NCBI RefSeq assembly: GCF_014805685.1
Contig: NC_060904.1
Span: 14,426,811 to 14,490,810 of the forward strand
Origin: Silurus meridionalis
Taxonomy: Eukaryota > Chordata > Actinopteri > Siluriformes > Siluridae
Direction of reading: 5' to 3'
DNA length: 64,000 nt
The position numbers and the translations under genes are program-made. Below are positions 56,962 through 64,000 of this stretch, piece by piece (the first letter of the stretch is position 1; the number at the start of each line of letters is the position of its first letter). Below the pieces are notes generated by a model, which saw only the letters and a program-made list of their open reading frames with translations, was not told the DNA's origin and ran no database searches.

Positions 56962-59900
56962 TTATGGAATGTCTCCTAACACCACCAAATGCTGGAGAGG
57001 AATGATCTTCAGAGGAGAGTGACTGCACATGCTGTGAAAGAATGGAAAAACCTTCTCAGTAAAGTGGTGCGAGAACATGTAAATAATAACATTACTGGCA
57101 GGATCTAAGAACCACACTTCATTCAAATCCATGTCCAGACGAATTCTGACCACTCTGGGTTTGACAGCCAAAGTGAGGGGAGTGTACATTTCTAAAGGGG
57201 ATCGAGCACACAGCTTTTGCCCATCATACCTAATACCCCATGCTCCTCTTGGAAATACACTGGGGTTTTTCTGTTGCACAGTCTCACTGGTAACACCAAG
57301 CATCCAGAAGGTGTTGCTTCCTACATCAACATCCCAGCAGTGCAGCCCTGAAGAAAAGCCCTCGGAGCCCAACACACACAAACTCTTAAACCATCCAGGA
57401 GTGTACAAAACCGGTGGGCTAGGCTTGTTAGCCTTGGCCTCACAATCATCATCACTGTCTCTCACACTGGTCAGGTCTGCAGACAGGACGAGTTGTGGGT
57501 GAGCTGTGTTTGGGTCCAAAACAACAGGAGCTGGGGAGGCAAATAACAATTAGTGTATATTATTGATATCTAAAACAGGTATAGAAGGTTCTAGAAGGTT
57601 GTGGTAGGGAAGTTAGAATGTTGGAATTCTGATTAAAAGACTGTTTAAATCCCAGCACCACTATGTTACAAGTAACCCTCAACTGTTAATATAAATGCTA
57701 TTATAATGAGACTAAATACATGAACATTTACACATTATAAACATGCAAAAAGAATGCAGACAATAATAACTGATATTAGCCAACTATCATTTACTAATTA
57801 TGTGTAATCTTGGTTTTCACTTTCAAATTAAATGTAATATACATTCATTTGAAGATAAACTGGTGAGGCCCAGTCTATTAAATCATTCTAGTTCTCGAAT
57901 AAATGAAAACAACGTGCGTCCAGTTATCAAATGGCTTTGAAAAAAAAAGGACTTACTGTATTCAATGATGCTCTGCATTTTGCTCCAGAGTTTGAACTGC
58001 AGATTTCCTACGTACATTGCAACATTGATAACTTCACCTGAAGCCACTTTTAAATCAGACCCTTTGTAATCGGCTCTAAATGAAAAACAAAAAACAAAAA
58101 AGAATGCCAGAATGTGAGTTTTTTTTAATAACATCTGGTTATTGAAATATTTATGCTTAAAATATATAGTTGCATCTCATTGGTTACAAATTAGCTTCAG
58201 CAGTAATCAGTAGCCAAACCATAGACAGATATTTTAAATTTGTGATGTCTTCTGTCTAAAAATGGCAACAGACTGTATCATTTAGTTTTTAAGGTTGTTT
58301 TTTAATGGAAAAAAAGTGTAACAGAAACAAAAACAAAAAGGAAGTCAAATCCAACTCACTTCGCCAAAGTCTTCTCAAAGCTCTGTAAAAAAGAAATGCT
58401 TATGATTAATAAACAAATTATGACCATGACTATAATTTATTCAATTCATAACCAAATGTATTCAATTAAAGGATTAAAAAATTAGGATAGATAAGATTGA
58501 TGAATAAATGAGAGACAGAAAGGAAGCCTAACCTTCAAGAATTTTATGTCTTCTACTCCCATTTGCTTGCTTATATCACTAATAGTACCGCACAGTGACT
58601 GCAGTTCTTGATTGATTTGTTCTATTTTGCTTTCCAGACTCTTTGTCTTCTCTTTTTCCTCCTTATTCAACTGAGCCATCATGGCTCTATTCTCCTTTTG
58701 GAGAAACTGCCGAAGTTTGGTAAACTCCTCCTTTATTTGATTCTTTATATACACTGTCTGTTGCTGAGATGATTAACACAAGTTCAAGTTAGCCAGACAT
58801 TATATTAGGATTTATTTATAAATCCTAATATAATAGACACTAATATTAATTTTAGTAAAAAACAAACTTCTGCACAAATAAACCCTGCATAGTACAAGTT
58901 ACTTAAAATTAATTAAATAAAAGTAAATTACTGTCATTATTGGGTGTTTTTGGCAGGAATTCCACCAGAACCATATATATTATCGATGAAAAGTTATCTT
59001 TTGTGCACACTTTTATAAATGATCAAATCATATAATAGCTTAATTAAGTTTGATGATAAAGTAAAATGGTTTGCCATTCTCACCTTTATGTGATCTATAT
59101 TTTGGTGAAAATGGGCCTGGGCATTTTGGAGGCATTGAACTTTCATTTTCAAGGCATTCAGTGCGCTCGTAAGAACATCCTATTGAATAAAGAATACATT
59201 ATTTATTCTAAATGCAAATAATTTCATTTTATTAAAAATGAAAAATGAGCTGAAATTAAGAACAAACTTGACCAAAATCAATTAAGAATTTTTTATATTA
59301 TTCCATTTTTTCTGTAATAAGGTTGACTATCAATAGCATTTATGATGATAACAATAGAGAATTGCAAGGAAGGCTGTTGATATATCTGGTTTATATTAAT
59401 TACACTTTTAATAGTAAGATGCTATTTTATTCAATTATATTCATGTTTTTAATAAAGCACAGTAATGTTCTGGCATTGAATCGCTTTGAGTTGTTGAAAC
59501 ACAAATCTGTGTCCAACCTTGAGTAACAAGCTTAGTAATGAATAAACTATGGCAATGCAAACAACAGTATAGGATGGTTGGAAAACACAACAGTAGAACA
59601 ACAAGACCCATCCTGGGTGGTGGGACATATATGTTATAAAGCACAACAAAACAACAGTATATATCTAAAAAAAAACCCATTGTTTTTAGGTGTACACTGA
59701 GATACAATTAAGGATAAAAAGATTTTACACAGCAATGACCATTTGGAGGTCAATTTCAAAATTAGGGTTATAGTTAGCCTTTAGGACTGTTGTCATTGTT
59801 GAAACATTTGGTTAAATTTGAACTTAATTTGACTTTAGCATGTGTAAAGATTACCTTCAGTTCCGTTACTGCTTCGTCGACAGGAATAAAGCAGTGTTGT

Positions 59901-60241
59901 GAGTGTTTATTTGAATCTTTGCATTCCAAGCATGCGGCATGTCTGTCAGTCACACAGAAGAGCTTCAGTTTCTTTCTGTGAATGTCGCATAGTGTCTCTG
60001 GATCTTCTCGGACCTCCAGGAAGGTCTGACACAGGTTCTTCAGAGCCAGGTTGATAGTAGGGCTTATTTCAGATCGCTTTCTACAAAGAGGACACTCTTG
60101 GCAGCCTTTGGTGTCCCAGTATCGGTGAACGCAGCTTCTGCACACACTGTGACCGCACGACAGGAGCACAGGTTCTTTAAATACATCACAACACACAGGG
60201 CAGGTGAAGTCTTCCTCAGAGAAGGGCCGTTTAGACGCCAT
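56962..60241 (-). CDS. TRIM-family E3 ubiquitin ligase (RING, B-box, coiled coil, PRY-SPRY), copy 2
   Basis: Six exons on the minus strand: 59855-60241, 59084-59179, 58533-58763, 58360-58382, 57957-58075, 56962-57530. They encode 474 residues with phases agreeing throughout. The RING starts FTCPVCCDVFKEPVLLSCGH and ends QECPLC; the B-box reads CDIHRKKLKLFC then CLECKDSNKHSQH, all ligands kept. The coiled coil includes EEFTKLRQFLQKENRAMMAQ. The last exon is PRY-SPRY with SEGFSSGLHCWDVDVG, FWMLGVTSE, RIRLDMDLNEVWFLDP and HHFTEKVFPFFHSMCS. Exon sizes 387/96/231/23/119 are identical to the gene at 49483-53642, and the protein shares the same LDMD change, so the two are tandem duplicates. Introns lack the minisatellites. 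A role in ubiquitin tagging in innate immunity is likely from the family; the substrate is unknown. Confidence 0.93.
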
Positions 60242-61830
60242 TCTGAGACCTTTATGAGCTACACACTTACTGATGAACTAATGTTTCTGTTTTGCTTTTA
60301 CATACGTATTTTTTTTGTTTCACTTTCTCTTTTATTTCTAAAAACCAGGAAGTGTATGTGTATTGGGAAAGAACCCAGAATGCCTAATTTACTTTCACTT
60401 CAAAGTCACGAATGGGAATCTTTGGGACAAACAAGATCATCACTATTGTGGATGAAAAAATCGCCAAAATCAGTTCAGCACCAAACTACTCCTGTATATA
60501 TTATATAAAGTAATGTTCAAAACATATGACAAGCCCAGTTATGCCACACAACTATAACTAACGCACATTTTATCAATAACAAAAATCCTAAAACTACAAT
60601 ATCTTCAGATCCTCTTTGAACATCTTTTCCATGAGTTACATCCTTACAGTACGTGTCCAGTACATGAGTAATATATAATAGATTATGTAAACAGCACATT
60701 TTTTGTTTCCACAGCAATCCTGGAGATCCTGGGGGAAAAAAAGCATAGACTCACATCTATCAATACATTTTCTTTAATGAAAAAGGCTTCATATATTTTA
60801 CTATCTATTCTTAAGATTGATTGAAAGCAGCATGTATCCTACTTACTGTATGTGCTGGTGCACATAAGCCTTTGTGTTCCCTATTAATGATATACACCAT
60901 AAAAACTTAGGTTTATCAAAAATTATTTCATCCTGCTTCTACATGGTTCTGGTATGTGAAAAAAGGCAATTGTAAATACCAAGTCCAATAGATAGACACA
61001 ACATTCACTCAATACATATGCCCAAATATAGGCCTACATATGCTTAAAAATACAAAGCCATACGCAATCTTTCAATTCATTCTATTCAATCTGATCCTTG
61101 AAAATACTGAGCTTTTGTGTACTTCTGTGTACAGTTTTGTTCCATCCATTAAGGCTCTTCTGGGTTCCTCTACACTTCTGAAAGCAAGCTATGCTAAACT
61201 GTCCCTTGCTACTGTCAAAGTGTGTGTGAATGTGGGTCACATTGAGATTTGAATTTCTCTGCTGAGTTCTGGAAAAATGTCCTTGTTGTCTAATAAAATT
61301 ACTTTCAAATCTATACACAGTATAAAGTTTACTGCATCTGTTTGGTTAACTGCCAGTAGAAGGTCCCTTTTTTTCATATAGTCCCTTCTCTTAAACGCTA
61401 ACTTGTTTAAAGAACTGACTACTTGTGGGTGTGTAAGGAAATAACCTGGAAAACCGCATATTTTTCATTCAGTTCCAGTTACCAGGGTTACCAGGGTTAC
61501 CAGGTTTTCATGACTGACTCTTGCTTATGGTCAATAAAACCAGGTCAAAAGCCAATCATAGTAAAAAGAGACTTTTTACGTTTTTACTGTTACAGTATTG
61601 CTTTTTACTGGCACAAAGAGACAAACATTAACACATGTTTTGTCTAATTTGGAGTGGATGAACTCAAGTGGTCTGTAAACAACATTTGCCTCACTAAACA
61701 TTTTAATGAACTGGAACATGGACTGTACCACAGAGCCCTTACCCCAGTGCCTCATCAGTGCCTGCTCTCATTAATGCTCTTGTGGCAACATGATCCCATA
61801 GACACACATCAAACTAGTACATGAATTTAT

Positions 61831-61831
<1 letters not shown>

Positions 61832-61894
<63 letters not shown>
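61832..61894. repeat. (AC)n microsatellite between TRIM genes
   Basis: About 31 AC units. The interval 60250-62400 otherwise shows only AT-rich sequence, a short ACCAGGGTT triplication near 61480-61510 and a small piece of the Tc1-like repeat near 61735-61785. Confidence 0.93.
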
Positions 61895-61896
<2 letters not shown>

Positions 61897-62401
61897 TACA
61901 ATTTGTCAACAAAAGGGGGAAAAATATATTTCCTCCCTATACTCCCCAAAGCTAGTGAAATAAGCAAACATACATTTAGACATAATATTTAAGTTTAGGT
62001 GCAAAAATCTATTTATTTATTAATTTCATCCTAAGCACATGTTTAAAAAAAAAAAAGTCAAATTGAATCACAATTACATCATTACAATACAATATTAAAT
62101 TGCAATGAATTAGAACAATAATTATAACAACTTTGTTAGACAAAATAAACTGTAAACTATTTTAAACTTAAAACATGGACATTCTAAAAGAAATCGAAGA
62201 AAATAAAGAAAAATGGGGAATAAAATTAATGCATGAATGTACTGCTTCAAATTTAAACTCATTTTATGATAGTTTTTTGTATAAAATACCAAATCACAAA
62301 AAATCATTAGCACTCATTCTTGCTCTTATATTGATCAAGGCATGCACACATGTTCCTCTAAAGCTAAACAAATGATACAGGGCCCTTATTCCGATTTTAC
62401 T

Positions 62402-63542
62402 TTACTCACTCAAGGTTTCAAGAACTGTCATGGGTACAATCATCATGGGTAAAATCTTAACAGGGGAGTTCTTCATGTGACTCCAGAAAAATGGATAGAC
62501 TTTCTCTGTAAATGTGTGATTGAAGATTTTGATATCTGTCTCATTGAGAGGATCCGAGAAGGACACCTGTCCTTTGTCCCAGTCCAGCTGTATTCTGATT
62601 TTCTGGAGTCCTCCCTCGGCAGAGAATGGAGACTTTGGCCGACCAGGCGAGCGAGTGTAAAAGCCGCAATTATACTCCACACTCCAGACCCCATTATAAA
62701 ACAGCCCTGCGGTTTTTGGATTCGACTCTGTGGTTATTCCCACCTCCCACAAACTCCTATTCCCAACCTCGACATCCCAGCAATGGCTCCCTGAGTCAAA
62801 ACCCTCAGAGCTGAGGACACACGCACTTGATTCGAACCTTTCAGGGTTATCAGGAATGTGCGTCATATCTTCTGTTTCATCAAATGTCATGCTGGTCAGA
62901 TCTTCAGACAGTTTAAGGGACACGTGTGCTGTGTTGGGATCTAGAATGATGGGACCTAATAACAGAGATCATAGAGAGGAGCAATAAAGGAGATGCAGTG
63001 CATACATGATTATATATGTTCATACATTTTGCAATTTTCTGAAGTTTAACAAGCAATGTTTCTTTCAACAATGTGTGTAAGATATAAGTTCATAAATATT
63101 ATCTAGATCAGAGACGCACAAACCAGGGCTCATAGGCCAAGTTGGCTTGTGGTGATTTTTGTTTTGGCCTGCCATGTCATATATTAGAAGAGTTATTCAT
63201 GTCATGATTCATGTATCTAAGAAGGTCACGGAATATCTGTATCAGGCATTGAACTCTATTTTACAATAAACTGGATCGTTTCACATTGTACTATACGTTA
63301 TTATTTTTGCCCCTTCACAGGAAAAGGTTTGTTTTTCAGTGTCAGTGAAAACATGGTATTCCATTTTCTTTTTCTTTGTGACCTTTCTGATTTCCCTTAA
63401 TCATAAGTAGGCACCAGACTTACTGTACTGCACAATGTTCTTCATTTTCTCCCAAACTCTGAATTGCAGGTTGCCCAAGTGCTTTGCTTCATCAATCAGT
63501 GCTCCTGAAACCATCTGTGGATCCTGCAAAGAGCACTGAGCT
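62402..63542 (-). CDS. TRIM-family protein, 3' end only (linker and PRY-SPRY exons)
   Basis: Two 3' exons are visible: 63424-63542 (119 bases, [35 protein letters not shown]) and 62402-62955 (PRY-SPRY to the stop at 62402-62404). The SPRY part reads [74 protein letters not shown] and FTEKVYPFF, with the normal LDWDKG motif. It is therefore a different branch from its two neighbours, nearer to the pseudogene at 46650-47730. RING, B-box and coiled-coil exons should lie beyond the right end; I could not find the expected 23-base exon in 63543-64000. Confidence 0.9.
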
Positions 63543-64000
63543 CTAGAACAACATCCAAAAGTCAGTATGGTGCTGAGTTTCCAAACTAACATCATGCAAA
63601 CGTCAAAATAATGTAAATTTTTTGGTGAAATCCTAAGTGAGAAAAACTACATTATCGGTGAACCTAAATAAAACTGTATACAACAAATGCATAGTTCTAT
63701 TGAAGAAAGTGTTTAGTTTAATGTTTGGTTGTTATTGTTATGGAAATTGTTGTGAGGAGACTTTTAAGTGACATTAACGGAAGAAGTCTCCAGTGTCGGT
63801 GCTTTGTGAAATTAATAACTGTGCATTAAAGAATCAGTACAAAAATAATAAGCTGGTGAGGGGAATGATGAGGAAAAGTTTTTTACGAGCATTAAATGCA
63901 GCTATAAATGGATAAAAAGTATATTGTGTTTTGGCTAATTGCTGTGCTATAAAATAACAGAATTATGACATGCCGCAAAAGTGTTTTTATTGGTAAATAA

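Noticed and set aside
63543..64000. The 23-base exon expected for the partial TRIM gene
   Set aside because: No 23-base segment with proper AG and GT flanks and a fitting frame was found; it may lie beyond the window.

Overview
The window looks like nuclear DNA of a ray-finned (teleost) fish. It has intron-rich genes with GT/AG junctions, dense CA/TG microsatellites, fish-type non-LTR, hAT and Tc1-like repeats, and an expanded TRIM/B30.2 family. Some repeats resemble ones common in catfish, but the sequence alone does not fix the species.

Left and centre (about 1-44,000) hold three single-copy genes: RPP38 (+, 1020-1838), NMT2 (-, 12 coding exons, 3559-12415) and FAM171A1 (-, 8 coding exons, 16471-43780). 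From memory of human 10p13, this is the same order and the same relative orientation, so the block is ancient. RPP38 and NMT2 are tail-to-tail. RPP38 is an RNase P/MRP protein, NMT2 attaches myristate to N-terminal glycines, and FAM171A1 is a single-pass membrane protein; they share location rather than a pathway. All NMT2 exons can be traced, but exon 10 as given carries a one-base deletion that breaks the frame.

Right (about 46,600-64,000) is a minus-strand cluster of RING/B-box/coiled-coil/PRY-SPRY (TRIM) genes. It holds one decayed copy (about 46,650-47,730), two intact six-exon genes (49483-53642, 475 aa; 56962-60241, 474 aa) and the 3' end of a fourth (62402-63542) that runs off the window. 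The two intact copies share exon sizes 387/96/231/23/119 before the last exon, so they are tandem duplicates. In human the gene beyond FAM171A1 is ITGA8, so the cluster marks a synteny change.

The rest is introns and intergenic DNA full of repeats: 5'-truncated LINE copies with readable target-site duplications, one LINE nested in another, tRNA-derived SINEs, a deleted hAT element with an 8-bp duplication, a foldback MITE upstream of a TRIM gene, two minisatellites inside that TRIM gene, and CA/TG tracts close to five consecutive FAM171A1 exons. A four-unit tandem repeat just upstream of the NMT2 start codon contains CTCF-like motifs; a similar motif in the opposite orientation lies upstream of RPP38. 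No bacterial-type system, CRISPR array or genuine tRNA/rRNA gene was seen.
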